Position numbers and translations under genes: made by a program. From contig JAUYKX010000113.1 of NCBI GenBank assembly GCA_030699055.1, positions 1-7,755 of the forward strand: 7,755 bases of DNA, in the 5' to 3' direction. The notes under the pieces were generated by a model. The model did no database searches and was not told the DNA's origin. It saw only the letters and a list, made by a program, of their open reading frames with translations. Of the stretch, positions 1 through 5,982 are shown piece after piece. The DNA comes from Candidatus Nanopelagicales bacterium (lineage in GTDB: Bacteria; Actinomycetota; Actinomycetes; S36-B12; UBA10799). Each line of letters opens with the position of its first letter. Position 1 is the first letter of the stretch.

Positions 1-968
1 GTTGGCACGATCCGGCGCTGGTCCCCTTTCAACCGCTGGCGATGAATCCGGCCAGCAATGTCCTCCACTACGGACAGTCGATCTTCGAGGGGCTCAAGGC
101 CTACCGTCATCCCGACGGATCGGTGGCCACTTTTCGGCCCGAGCGAAACGCCGCCCGATTCCGCCGTTCGGCGCGCCGACTGGCCATGCCCGAACTGCCC
201 GATGAGCTTTTCCTCAAGTCCATCGACGTGCTGCTCCGGCAGGACCACGAGTGGGTTCCCGGGGGTCGGGACCGGTCGCTCTATCTGCGCCCATTCATGT
301 TCTCGACCGAAGTCGGGCTCGGGGTCAGGCCGGCCAACCAGTACTCGTTCCTGGTGCTCGCTTCACCCGCCGGGCCGTATTTTCCCCAAGGGGTCAAGCC
401 GGTCTCCGTGTGGTTGTGCGACGACTACGTCCGGGCGGCCCCCGGAGGGACCGGCGAGGCGAAATGTGCGGGCAACTACGCGGCCTCCCTGGTCGCCCAG
501 GCTGAGGCTCAAGAGCACGGATGCGACCAGGTGGTCTGGCTGGATGCGGCCGAGCATCGCTGGGTCGAGGAGATGGGTGGGATGAACCTGTTCTTCGTCC
601 AGGGGGAAGGTCCGAACGGCCGACCGCGGCTGCTGACGCCCGAACTCACCGGAGCGCTGCTGCCCGGCATTACCCGCGAAACCCTGCTTACGCTGGCGGC
701 TGATGACGGCTACGAGGTGGTGGAGGGTCGGATCTCGACCGACGAGTGGCGGCAGGGTTGCGAATCCGGCGAGATCACCGAGGTGTTCGCCTGTGGAACG
801 GCGGCCGTCATCACCCCGGTCGGAACGGTGAAGGCCCGCGACCGCTCGTGGCAGGTCGCCGACGCGCAGCCCGGTCCGGTCACGATGCGGCTTCGCGAAC
901 ACCTGCTCGACATTCAGACCGGTGTGGCGTCGGACCCGCACGGTTGGGTGCATCGGATCGAACTCTGA
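1..968 (+). CDS. ilvE: Branched-chain amino acid aminotransferase, 5' end cut by window edge
   Basis: PLP-dependent class IV (fold type IV) aminotransferase that reversibly converts the 2-keto acids of Leu, Ile and Val to the amino acids with glutamate as donor, in the cytosol. The frame is open from base 3, before the first ATG (42), and the residues there (WHDPALVPFQPL) match the family's N-terminal region, so the true start lies outside. About 321 residues are present; actinobacterial homologues run near 365, so roughly 45 are missing. Family marks seen: VLHYGQSIFEGLKAYR near the start; GGTGEAKCAGNYAASL with the presumed Schiff-base Lys at codon 462-464; EEMGGMNLFFV; GITRETLL; and EVFACGTAAVITPVG, the cofactor-phosphate region. 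It ends in Glu-Leu-TGA and converges on mazF, 38 nt away. It sits upstream of cimA on the same strand but is separated from it by the mazEF insertion and a new leader. The assignment is firm; the exact substrate range is not visible. Confidence 0.96.
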   Translation, partial: WHDPALVPFQPLAMNPASNVLHYGQSIFEGLKAYRHPDGSVATFRPERNAARFRRSARRLAMPELPDELFLKSIDVLLRQDHEWVPGGRDRSLYLRPFMFSTEVGLGVRPANQYSFLVLASPAGPYFPQGVKPVSVWLCDDYVRAAPGGTGEAKCAGNYAASLVAQAEAQEHGCDQVVWLDAAEHRWVEEMGGMNLFFVQGEGPNGRPRLLTPELTGALLPGITRETLLTLAADDGYEVVEGRISTDEWRQGCESGEITEVFACGTAAVITPVGTVKARDRSWQVADAQPGPVTMRLREHLLDIQTGVASDPHGWVHRIEL

Positions 969-1017
969 CGCGGCGGCTGGCGGCGGGGGTCGGGCCGATT
1001 CTCTGATCAGAGTTCGA
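958..1017. repeat. 11-bp inverted repeat joining the convergent ilvE and mazF ends
   Basis: TCGAACTCTGA at 958-968 is exactly complementary to TCAGAGTTCGA at 1007-1017, with 38 nt between. Each arm contains the last codons and the TGA of one gene, so both proteins end in Glu-Leu. The second arm also lies partly inside a 12-bp perfect palindrome, CTCTGATCAGAG, at 1001-1012. Transcripts from either side could fold into a stem here, but neither strand has a T-tract after it, so a classical intrinsic terminator is not supported. A weak bidirectional transcript-end hairpin or a trace of the event that placed mazEF here are both possible. Confidence 0.55.
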
Positions 1018-1363
1018 GATGGAGGCGCAGAGCGGCATCGAGCTGCGCCTGCTGGGACAGGCTGATCGATCCGATCCGTTCACCGATGTAGGTGAGGTCG
1101 ACGGACCTGATCTGGCTGGCCTGGATCTTCGAGTCGGTGGCGATACCGCTGGATGCGGAGGCGTCGACCCGGACTTCGAACGAGCGCAAGCGGGTGATGT
1201 TGCTGGTCATCGGGCAGACCGTAACCACTCCCTGGCCGAATCGGACCGCTGCCCGATTGGCTGCGTCGCCGGACACCACGACGGCTGGGCGCGTTTTCGA
1301 TGCCTCGCTTCCCGGTCGACCCGGAGCGAAACTGACCCAGTGAATTGCCCCTCTTTCGATCAC
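1007..1363 (-). CDS. mazF: MazF/PemK-family endoribonuclease toxin
   Basis: Predicted sequence-specific mRNA interferase of a type II toxin-antitoxin pair, acting in the cytosol when its antitoxin is degraded. From the chosen start it is 118 residues, the usual MazF length. Visible family marks: RGAIHWVSF at residues 4-12, the RNA-binding/catalytic loop with SKTRPAVVVS (Arg25), VVTVCPMTSN with Thr53, and the C-terminal SKIQASQIRSVDL strand followed by the closing amphipathic helix. Arg25 and Thr53 match by position the catalytic Arg and Thr known in the family. The start is GTG at 1363-1361, overlapping the mazE stop in a 4-bp GTGA (1360-1363), which implies translational coupling. An ATG at 1420 would add 19 residues with no MazF similarity and overlap mazE by 61 nt, so it was not used. 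Only weak Shine-Dalgarno complementarity precedes the GTG. The gene looks intact, with no frameshift. RNA target unknown. Confidence 0.9.
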   Translation of the reverse strand: MIERGAIHWVSFAPGRPGSEASKTRPAVVVSGDAANRAAVRFGQGVVTVCPMTSNITRLRSFEVRVDASASSGIATDSKIQASQIRSVDLTYIGERIGSISLSQQAQLDAALRLHLEL

Positions 1364-1572
1364 TCCAGGCCGTCCGCCGAGTGGGTGTCCCACGCTGGTC
1401 GGTCCGAATCGGCCTGCCACTCGGCGAACGCCTCGGCGTACTCGAATTCAAGGGCATCGCGGCGGTGTCTGGCGATGGCGGCGTGAACCGCGGCCGAGCG
1501 TGACGGGGCGGCCATCGAGTCCAGATACGCGACGTCCTCGTCGGGCAGGCTGACACTGAGCTTTGTGGTCAT
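1360..1572 (-). CDS. mazE: MazE-type ribbon-helix-helix antitoxin
   Basis: Predicted 70-residue antitoxin that binds and blocks the adjacent MazF and, as a DNA-binding dimer, probably represses its own promoter. Residues 1-40 are ribbon-helix-helix-like: an N-terminal strand KLSVSLPDEDVAYLD, then a helix-turn region with PSRSAAVHAAI. The acidic, aromatic C-terminal tail (EFEYAEAFAEWQADSDRPAWD) is the expected toxin-wrapping segment. It resembles mycobacterial MazE proteins whose tails read similarly (Tyr-Ala-x-Ala-Trp/Phe-x-Glu-Trp); this is from memory, not a search. The start is ATG at 1572-1570 because GTAGGA (minus strand, 1586-1581) lies 8 nt upstream, and the strand motif begins immediately after it. 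A longer frame from 1644 would run into the divergent leader region and add residues without family character. Gene order antitoxin-then-toxin with a 4-bp overlap is standard for this class. Confidence 0.88.
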   Translation of the reverse strand: MTTKLSVSLPDEDVAYLDSMAAPSRSAAVHAAIARHRRDALEFEYAEAFAEWQADSDRPAWDTHSADGLE

Positions 1573-1593
1573 ACCCGCGATCCTACCACTCGT

Positions 1594-1605
1594 CTCACTA
1601 GGGTA
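1594..1605 (-). promoter_or_regulatory. Candidate mazEF promoter -10 region
   Basis: On the minus strand TACCCT (1605-1600) fits the actinobacterial TAnnnT -10 pattern and would start transcription near 1593, leaving about 20 nt of leader with the GTAGGA ribosome site before the mazE ATG. No convincing -35 is seen. TACC at 1584-1587 and GGTA at 1602-1605 form a loose inverted pair that could be part of an antitoxin operator, but the match is only 4 bp and is not strong evidence. Confidence 0.35.
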
Positions 1606-1636
1606 CTGCCGTGGCGGGCAACCGGAGGCCCGCGTG

Positions 1637-1652
1637 TGTGACAATGGGGTTC
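1637..1652 (+). promoter_or_regulatory. Candidate promoter for the cimA leader transcript
   Basis: An extended -10-like element, TGT followed by GACAAT (1637-1645), lies 7 bases before the GTG at 1653. That spacing would start the RNA at about 1652-1653, making the leader peptide a leaderless message, a common arrangement in Actinobacteria. No recognisable -35 is present at 16-18 bp upstream. The mazE promoter is about 35 bp away on the other strand, so both transcripts are controlled from one short region of roughly 70 bp. Confidence 0.35.
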
Positions 1653-1691
1653 GTGACCATCGTTCCCCGAACCCTGGAGATCATTAGTTAG
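1653..1691 (+). CDS. Attenuator leader peptide with Ile, Val and Leu codons
   Basis: A 12-codon frame starting GTG and ending TAG encodes MTIVPRTLEIIS. Five of the twelve residues are branched-chain (Ile, Val, Leu, Ile, Ile), and the Ile-Ile pair lies two codons before the stop, as in attenuator leaders where a stalled ribosome reports low charged tRNA. It is followed directly by a strong hairpin (1690-1722) and an intrinsic terminator (1723-1747), then by cimA, an isoleucine-pathway gene. An in-frame ATG at 1644 would add Met-Gly-Phe in front. No Shine-Dalgarno is suitably placed for either start (the nearest GGAGG, 1624-1628, is 15 nt before the ATG), so leaderless initiation at the GTG is preferred. 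Too short for coding statistics; the case rests on residue content and position. Confidence 0.7.
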   Translation: MTIVPRTLEIIS

Positions 1692-1723
1692 CGCGTCGTT
1701 GCCTTCAGGCTCCCGGCGCGCTG
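1689..1723 (+). promoter_or_regulatory. Leader hairpin adjacent to the attenuator terminator
   Basis: AGCGCGTCG (1690-1698) pairs with CGGCGCGCT (1714-1722) as a 9-bp stem with one G-U, extendable by a U-G pair (1689/1723). Inside is a small GCC-TTCA-GGC hairpin (1701-1710). The 5' arm begins at the leader-peptide stop codon, so a ribosome finishing the peptide would cover it, while one stalled at the Leu or Ile codons would leave it free. A competing fold also exists: GCTCCCGG (1709-1716) can pair with CCGGGGGC (1735-1742), the terminator's 3' arm. How these choices switch the terminator is inference. Confidence 0.55.
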
Positions 1724-1747
1724 CCCCCGCATTCCCGGGGGCTTTTT
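1723..1747 (+). terminator. Rho-independent terminator (attenuator) upstream of cimA
   Basis: GCCCCCG (1723-1729), a 6-nt loop, and CGGGGGC (1736-1742) form a perfect 7-bp GC stem followed by TTTTTCTTT. It lies downstream of the leader peptide and about 50 nt before the cimA ATG, with cimA's own ribosome site beyond it. No complete gene on the plus strand precedes it in this intergenic region, so its natural reading is premature termination of the cimA transcript rather than the end of an upstream operon. It could also stop read-through from ilvE. Confidence 0.85.
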
Positions 1748-1786
1748 CTTTGCCCCAAGACACCAACCCCTACACCCGCACCCCGC

Positions 1787-1791
1787 GGAGG
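1787..1791 (+). promoter_or_regulatory. Shine-Dalgarno fixing the cimA start
   Basis: GGAGG lies 6 nt before the ATG at 1798. It selects this ATG over the in-frame TTG at 1699, whose extra residues would be encoded by the attenuator hairpin and terminator. Confidence 0.85.
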
Positions 1792-1797
1792 CCCGAG

Positions 1798-3426
1798 ATG
1801 AACTCCCCGTCAGCAAACCAGTCCCGCGAGCACCTCGCCGTCGAGGTCTACGACACGACCCTGCGCGACGGCGCCCAGCGAGAGGGAATCACCTACTCCG
1901 TCGCCGACAAGTTGGCCGTCGCCCGGTTGATTGACGAGTTCGGAGTCGGCTACATCGAGGGCGGCTGGCCGGGAGCGATGCCCAAGGACACCGAGTTCTT
2001 CGCCCGGGCTGTAGACGAGTTGGAGCTCAGGCGCGCTCGCCTGGTGGCGTTCGGGGCGACCCGCCGGGCCGGCGTCCAGGTCGAGGATGATCCGCAGGTG
2101 CGGGCCCTGATCGAGTCGCAGGCGCCGATCGTGACCCTGGTGGCCAAGAGCGATGTCGTGCATGTCGAACGGGCTCTGCGCACGACTCGGGACGAGAACG
2201 TGGCGATGGTCGCCGACACCGTGGCCTATCTGGTGTCGCAGGGCCGGGAAGTGTTCGTGGATCTGGAGCACTTCTTCGACGGATTCAGGCACGACTCCGG
2301 TTACGGAGTGACGCTGCTCGACGCGCTGGGTGAAGCCGGGGCGCGCGTCGGAGTGCTGTGCGACACCAACGGGGGAATGTTGCCCTCGACGCTCGGGCGG
2401 GTGGTGGCGGACGTGGCCGCCCGCACGACCACGCCGCTGGGTATTCACTGCCAGGACGACACCGGGTGTGCCGTCGCCAACACGATCGCTGCCGTTGAGG
2501 CGGGCGCGATCCAGGTCCAGTGCACGGCCAACGGATACGGAGAACGAACCGGTAACGCCGATCTCTTCGCCGTGGTGGCCAATCTGCAGTTGAAGCTGGG
2601 TATCGAGGTTGTGCCGCCCGCCGCGCTGAGCGAGATGGTGCGGATCTCCCACGCCATCGCCGACCTCGCCAATCTGGCTCCCGACACCCACCAGCCGTAC
2701 GTCGGTTCGTCGTCGTTCGCCCACAAGGCCGGACTGCACGCCAGCGCCCTGCGGGTCGATCCCGAGCTCTACAACCACCTCGATCCGACCGTCGTGGGCA
2801 ACGACATGCGCGTCCTGGTCACCGAGATGGCGGGCCGGGCGTCGGTCGAGCTCAAGGGTCGCGAACTGGGGCTCGACCTGGCTGACCAGCCCGAGGTTCT
2901 GACCGAGGTGACCGAGCGCGTGAAACGGCTTGAGTCGGCGGGTTGGACTTTCGAGGCAGCCGACGCGTCATTCGAGCTGCTGGTGCGCGATGCGCAATCC
3001 GGTGAGCGCACACGGCCGTTCGCGGTGGAATCGTGGCGCGTGATCGTGGAACAGACGGCCCGGGGGGACGTCGAAAGTGAGGCGACGGTCAAGCTCCGGG
3101 CCGGTGATCGTCGCGTGGCGGCGGTGGGGGAGGGCAACGGTCCGGTCAACGCGTTGGACAACGCCTTGCGGACAGCTCTCAACGGGATGTTCCCGGAGTT
3201 GGCGGAGTTCCACCTGACCGACTACAAGGTCCGAATAGTGGACGGGGTCGCCGGCACGGGCGCCGTGACCAGGGTGCTGGTCGACACCACGGACGGGCAC
3301 CGCAACTGGACAACGGTCGGTGTTCACGAGAACGTGATCGCCGCTTCCTGGATGGCCTTGGAGGATGCGGTGGCCTACGGGCTACTCGGCCACGACCTAC
3401 CCGGTGCGGACGGCGCCTCTTCGTGA
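1798..3426 (+). CDS. cimA: (R)-citramalate synthase
   Basis: Condenses pyruvate with acetyl-CoA to (R)-citramalate, the first step of the threonine-independent route to 2-ketobutyrate and isoleucine. The 542 residues match the long CimA subgroup of the DRE-TIM metallolyase family (relative of 2-isopropylmalate synthase). Order: TIM barrel from DTTLRDGAQREG (19-30), YIEGGWPG (52-59, typical of CimA rather than LeuA), LEHFFDGF (156-163), the metal-motif region GIHCQDD (215-221), TANGYGERTGN (243-253), linker motif SFAHKAGLHASA (306-317), and a LeuA-type allosteric dimer domain from about 384 to 535, so isoleucine feedback is likely. Odd: the usual His-x-His metal pair reads His217-Cys-Gln219. 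The gene is preceded by the Ile/Val/Leu leader and terminator, and followed after 12 nt by the FAH-family gene. A different acyl-CoA or keto acid specificity cannot be excluded by sequence, but the whole-length resemblance is to CimA. Confidence 0.92.
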   Translation: MNSPSANQSREHLAVEVYDTTLRDGAQREGITYSVADKLAVARLIDEFGVGYIEGGWPGAMPKDTEFFARAVDELELRRARLVAFGATRRAGVQVEDDPQVRALIESQAPIVTLVAKSDVVHVERALRTTRDENVAMVADTVAYLVSQGREVFVDLEHFFDGFRHDSGYGVTLLDALGEAGARVGVLCDTNGGMLPSTLGRVVADVAARTTTPLGIHCQDDTGCAVANTIAAVEAGAIQVQCTANGYGERTGNADLFAVVANLQLKLGIEVVPPAALSEMVRISHAIADLANLAPDTHQPYVGSSSFAHKAGLHASALRVDPELYNHLDPTVVGNDMRVLVTEMAGRASVELKGRELGLDLADQPEVLTEVTERVKRLESAGWTFEAADASFELLVRDAQSGERTRPFAVESWRVIVEQTARGDVESEATVKLRAGDRRVAAVGEGNGPVNALDNALRTALNGMFPELAEFHLTDYKVRIVDGVAGTGAVTRVLVDTTDGHRNWTTVGVHENVIAASWMALEDAVAYGLLGHDLPGADGASS

Positions 3427-3438
3427 AACAGTTGGCGC

Positions 3439-4227
3439 ATGCGCATCGCCAGGTTCAGGTTCGGAGATCAGGTCGAGTTCGGTGAGGTGATCGCCACCGA
3501 CGGTGGCGTATTGGTTCGGGAATTCGAGGGCCATCCCTTTCAACCCCCCCGTTACACGGGCCGGGAGTTTCCGCTGTCCGAGGTGAAGCTGCTGGCCCCC
3601 GTGCTGCCGTCGAAGATCATCGGAATCGGTAAGAACTTCGCCGAGCACGCTGCCGAGCTGGACTCCGAGGTGCCCGAGGAACCGTTGATGTTTCTCAAGC
3701 CGTCCACTGCGGTGATCGGCCCGGGAACGGCGATCGCCCTGCCGCCGCGGTCGCTGTATGTCGAGCACGAAGCGGAGCTTGCCGTGGTGATCGGCCGTCT
3801 GTGCCGGGACGTACCGGAGGAGAACGCGGCTGATGTGATCCTGGGCTACACCTGCGCCAACGACGTCACGGCCCGGGACCTGCAGGCTCAGGACGGCCAG
3901 TGGACCCGGGCCAAGGGATTCGACACCTTCTGCCCGATCGGACCGTGGATCGAGACGGAACTCGACCTGACGAGCGACAACCCGCTCGCCTTGAAAATCA
4001 CTTGCGAAGTGAACGGTGAGTCCCGGCAATTCGGAACGTCCAAGGACATGATCCACTCGGTGGCGAAACTCGTGTCCTGGGTCAGTTCGGTGATGACGCT
4101 GCTGCCCGGCGACGTGATCCTGACTGGCACGCCGGCGGGAACGGCACCTCTGCGCAATGGCGACGTGGTGGACGTGACGATCAGCGGGATTGGGTCGCTG
4201 GTGAACGCGGTGGTGGAGCGTGCCTGA
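3439..4227 (+). CDS. FAH-family hydrolase/isomerase, substrate unknown
   Basis: 262-residue member of the fumarylacetoacetate hydrolase family (COG0179 type): a divalent-metal enzyme that cleaves or isomerises beta-diketo or oxo-acid compounds. Visible marks: an N-terminal small domain (1-55), [16 protein letters not shown] (59-74) with the conserved Asn-His region, the metal ligands Glu109 and Glu111 (in VEHEAEL) and Asp142 (in NDVTARDLQ), the [12 protein letters not shown] segment with Lys159, and the C-terminal [12 protein letters not shown] loop (224-235). All expected metal ligands are present. The start ATG at 3439 has no good Shine-Dalgarno, but lies only 12 nt after the cimA stop, suggesting coupling; the gltX GTG overlaps its end by 8 nt. 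Homologues sit beside gltX in other Actinobacteria. Annotations such as 2-hydroxyhepta-2,4-diene-1,7-dioate isomerase or acylpyruvase are possible, but nothing here selects one. A housekeeping clean-up role (for example on oxaloacetate enol or a 2-keto acid by-product) is speculation. Confidence 0.9.
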   Translation: MRIARFRFGDQVEFGEVIATDGGVLVREFEGHPFQPPRYTGREFPLSEVKLLAPVLPSKIIGIGKNFAEHAAELDSEVPEEPLMFLKPSTAVIGPGTAIALPPRSLYVEHEAELAVVIGRLCRDVPEENAADVILGYTCANDVTARDLQAQDGQWTRAKGFDTFCPIGPWIETELDLTSDNPLALKITCEVNGESRQFGTSKDMIHSVAKLVSWVSSVMTLLPGDVILTGTPAGTAPLRNGDVVDVTISGIGSLVNAVVERA

Positions 4228-5755
4228 CGCAACCGCGACCAACCTTCCGGGCTCGACCGAGGTTGACGAAAACGAACTCGTCCGGGTGCGATTCTGTCCG
4301 TCTCCCACCGGTGATCCGCACGTGGGAATGCTGCGAACCGCGCTGTTCAACTGGGCCTTCGCGCGCCGCCACCAGGGGGTGTTCGTTTTCCGAATCGAGG
4401 ACACGGACACGGTTCGTGACACCGAGCAGTCCTACGAGGCGGTCGTCGACGCGGTCAGTTGGTTGGGTCTTGAGTGGGACGAGGGGCCCGGGGTCGGCGG
4501 CGACTTTGGCCCCTACCGGCAGTCGCAGCGCCGGGACATCTACCGCGAGGTGGTCGAGCGGCTGCTCGAATCAGGAGACGCCTACCGCTGCTACTGCACC
4601 CCCGAGGAGCTGAACCAACGGCGAGAGGAAGCCCGGGCAGCAGGACGAGACTCCGGCTACGACGGTCGCTGCCGCGACCTCACGCCCGGACAGGTCGGTA
4701 CATTCGAGGCCGAAAACCGTCCGGCAGTGGTGCGATTCCGGGTTCCGGACGGTGACTGGGAATTCGATGACCTAATTCGCGGCCCGATGACGTTCAAATC
4801 CGAGTTCGTGTCGGACTTCGTGCTGGTTCGGGCCAATGGTGATCCGCTCTATCCGCTGGTCAATCCGGTCGATGACGCCCTAATGCGCATCACCCATGTG
4901 CTCCGGGGGGAAGACTTGCTCTCGTCCACACCCCGGCAACTCGCCCTGCACCAGGCGTTGGCCCGTATCGGTATCGGTTCGGGTCGAACTCCCCGGTTCG
5001 GGCATCTGCCGTATGTGATGGGCCAGGGCAACAAGAAGTTGTCGAAGCGTGACCCGGAGTCTGCTTTCTCCCGTTACCAGCGCGACGGGTTCCTGCCCGA
5101 GGGCCTGGCGAACTATCTGGGCCTGCTCGGTTGGTCAATGGGCGACGACGTGGAGTTCTACTCCTTGGCCCAGATGGCGGAAGCGTTCGACCTCGATCGG
5201 GTCAACGCGAGCCCGGCCCGCTTCGATCTCAAGAAGTGCACTGCCGTCAATTCGCTGTGGGTGCGAGCGCTGGACCCGGCCGATCTCGCCGCCCGGATGC
5301 TGCCGTTCCTGATCGGTGCCGAGGTGCTTCCCGACGAGCCGACGGAGGAGCAACTCGAAATCCTGCGTCGCGCGACTCCGTTGGTGCAGGAGCGGATGGA
5401 ACTGCTGTCGCAAGCAGTCGGTTTGCTGGGGTTCCTGTTCACCGGATCGCCAGGCTGTGGTGAGTTTCGACTGGATCCCGACGATGCCGCCAAGGTCTTG
5501 GATGATTCTGGTCGCCGGGTGGCGGCCACGGCGGAATCGGCCTTGCGGGCGCTGCCCGACTGGGACATTCCGTCGATTGAGGACGCCCTGAGGGTCGCTC
5601 TCGTTGAGGGTTTGGGTTTGAAGCCGCGGCTGGCTTTCGGGCCGGTGCGGGTGGCGGTCACCGGGCGGCGGGTCTCTCCGCCGCTGTTCGAGTCTCTGGA
5701 ACTCCTGGGACGCGAGCGCAGCCTGGCCCGGTTGGCCGCCGTGGCCGGTCCTTGA
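4220..5755 (+). CDS. gltX: Glutamyl-tRNA synthetase
   Basis: Class I aminoacyl-tRNA synthetase that charges tRNA-Glu with glutamate; in bacteria lacking GlnRS it also misacylates tRNA-Gln for later GatCAB amidation. The 511 residues include the catalytic [12 protein letters not shown] (HIGH motif as HVGM, 34-37), the RIEDTD segment (58-63), [13 protein letters not shown] (228-240), the KMSKS motif as KLSKR (273-277) and a C-terminal helical anticodon-binding domain. A zinc-like CYC (124-126)...YDGRCRD (147-153) resembles the E. coli C-x-C...C-x-H site, but the last ligand is Asp153. GTG 4220 is the first start after an in-frame stop, overlaps the upstream stop by 8 nt, and has GGAG only 1 nt before it, so coupling is likely. 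About 20 residues precede the conserved core (VRVRF at 21), a modest extension. tRNA-Gln and tRNA-Glu follow directly, which suits the enzyme's two likely substrates. Confidence 0.96.
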   Translation: MPDATATNLPGSTEVDENELVRVRFCPSPTGDPHVGMLRTALFNWAFARRHQGVFVFRIEDTDTVRDTEQSYEAVVDAVSWLGLEWDEGPGVGGDFGPYRQSQRRDIYREVVERLLESGDAYRCYCTPEELNQRREEARAAGRDSGYDGRCRDLTPGQVGTFEAENRPAVVRFRVPDGDWEFDDLIRGPMTFKSEFVSDFVLVRANGDPLYPLVNPVDDALMRITHVLRGEDLLSSTPRQLALHQALARIGIGSGRTPRFGHLPYVMGQGNKKLSKRDPESAFSRYQRDGFLPEGLANYLGLLGWSMGDDVEFYSLAQMAEAFDLDRVNASPARFDLKKCTAVNSLWVRALDPADLAARMLPFLIGAEVLPDEPTEEQLEILRRATPLVQERMELLSQAVGLLGFLFTGSPGCGEFRLDPDDAAKVLDDSGRRVAATAESALRALPDWDIPSIEDALRVALVEGLGLKPRLAFGPVRVAVTGRRVSPPLFESLELLGRERSLARLAAVAGP

Positions 5756-5833
5756 GCTCGGACGCCGGGTCGATGGCGGTCCGACTGCGCCGATACACTG
5801 GCCGCCGCCGTCTTCGTAGACGGTGATGCCAAA
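5756..5833 (+). promoter_or_regulatory. gltX to tRNA-Gln spacer: two hairpins and a possible promoter
   Basis: TCGGACGCC (5758-5766) can pair with GGC-G-GTCCGA (5775-5784), a 9-bp stem with one bulged G just after the gltX stop. CCGTCT-TCGT-AGACGG (5808-5823) is a perfect 6-bp hairpin 10 nt before the tRNA. Neither has a T-tract, so they are not intrinsic terminators; they may be mRNA 3'-end or tRNA-processing structures. TACACT (5794-5799) fits a minimal -10, with a start near 5806, but no -35 is convincing. Whether the tRNAs have their own promoter or ride on the gltX message cannot be decided here. Confidence 0.35.
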
Positions 5834-5905
5834 TGGGGTATGGGGTAATTGGCAGCCCGACTGGTTCTGGCCCAGTTAGTCTAGGTTCGAGTCCTGGTAC
5901 CCCAG
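5834..5905 (+). tRNA. tRNA-Gln (anticodon CTG)
   Basis: A 72-nt cloverleaf reads glutamine codon CAG. Acceptor TGGGGTA/TACCCCA (5834-5840/5898-5904) is 7 bp; D stem GGG/CCC (5843-5845/5856-5858); anticodon stem ACTGG/CCAGT with loop TTCTGGC and anticodon at 5867-5869; T stem CTAGG/CCTGG around TTCGAGT. The weak first pair U1-A72 and discriminator G (5905) are typical of glutamine tRNAs. The 3' CCA is not encoded (next bases are CGA), so it must be added by the nucleotidyltransferase, unlike its neighbour. Confidence 0.95.
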
Positions 5906-5963
5906 CGAGTGTGATCGGTTGATTCTGAGCCGGTCCGCTGAGTAGTTGAACAGGTGGGTGGCC

Positions 5964-5969
5964 TACCCT
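5964..5969 (+). promoter_or_regulatory. Weak candidate -10 for tRNA-Glu
   Basis: TACCCT in the 77-nt spacer fits TAnnnT and would start RNA near 5976, a few bases before the tRNA. TTGAAC (5946-5951) resembles a -35 but the 12-bp gap is too short. Co-transcription with tRNA-Gln is equally possible. Confidence 0.2.
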
Positions 5970-5982
5970 CATGTCAACTCGT

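Noticed and set aside
1364..1420. ATG start giving a 137-residue MazF
   Set aside because: It overlaps mazE by 61 nt and adds residues without MazF character; GTG 1363 gives the family length and a 4-bp coupled overlap.
1573..1644. 94-residue form of MazE starting at 1644
   Set aside because: The added segment lies over the divergent promoters, shows no antitoxin features, and the ATG at 1572 has a good ribosome site.
1624..1646. GGAGG (1624-1628) as ribosome site for the leader peptide ATG at 1644
   Set aside because: The 15-nt spacing is too long, and it probably lies upstream of the transcription start.
1640..1790. T-box riboswitch upstream of cimA
   Set aside because: No T-box-like conserved antiterminator sequence is seen, and the region is too short for the usual stem I; the leader peptide explains the terminator better.
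1699..1797. TTG start extending CimA by 33 residues
   Set aside because: The extra residues are encoded by the attenuator hairpin and terminator, resemble nothing in the family, and the ATG at 1798 has a well placed GGAGG.
1810..2778. Long minus-strand frame inside cimA (322 residues)
   Set aside because: Low-complexity, His/Arg/Gly-rich translation typical of the shadow of a high-GC gene; cimA covers the whole interval with clear motifs.
3397..4422. Long minus-strand frame across the FAH gene and gltX start
   Set aside because: Arg/His-rich with no recognisable domain, and it opposes two well supported genes.
5158..5832. Minus-strand frame of 224 residues within gltX
   Set aside because: Ser/Arg/Ala-rich shadow translation; no ribosome site or domain, and gltX is intact there.
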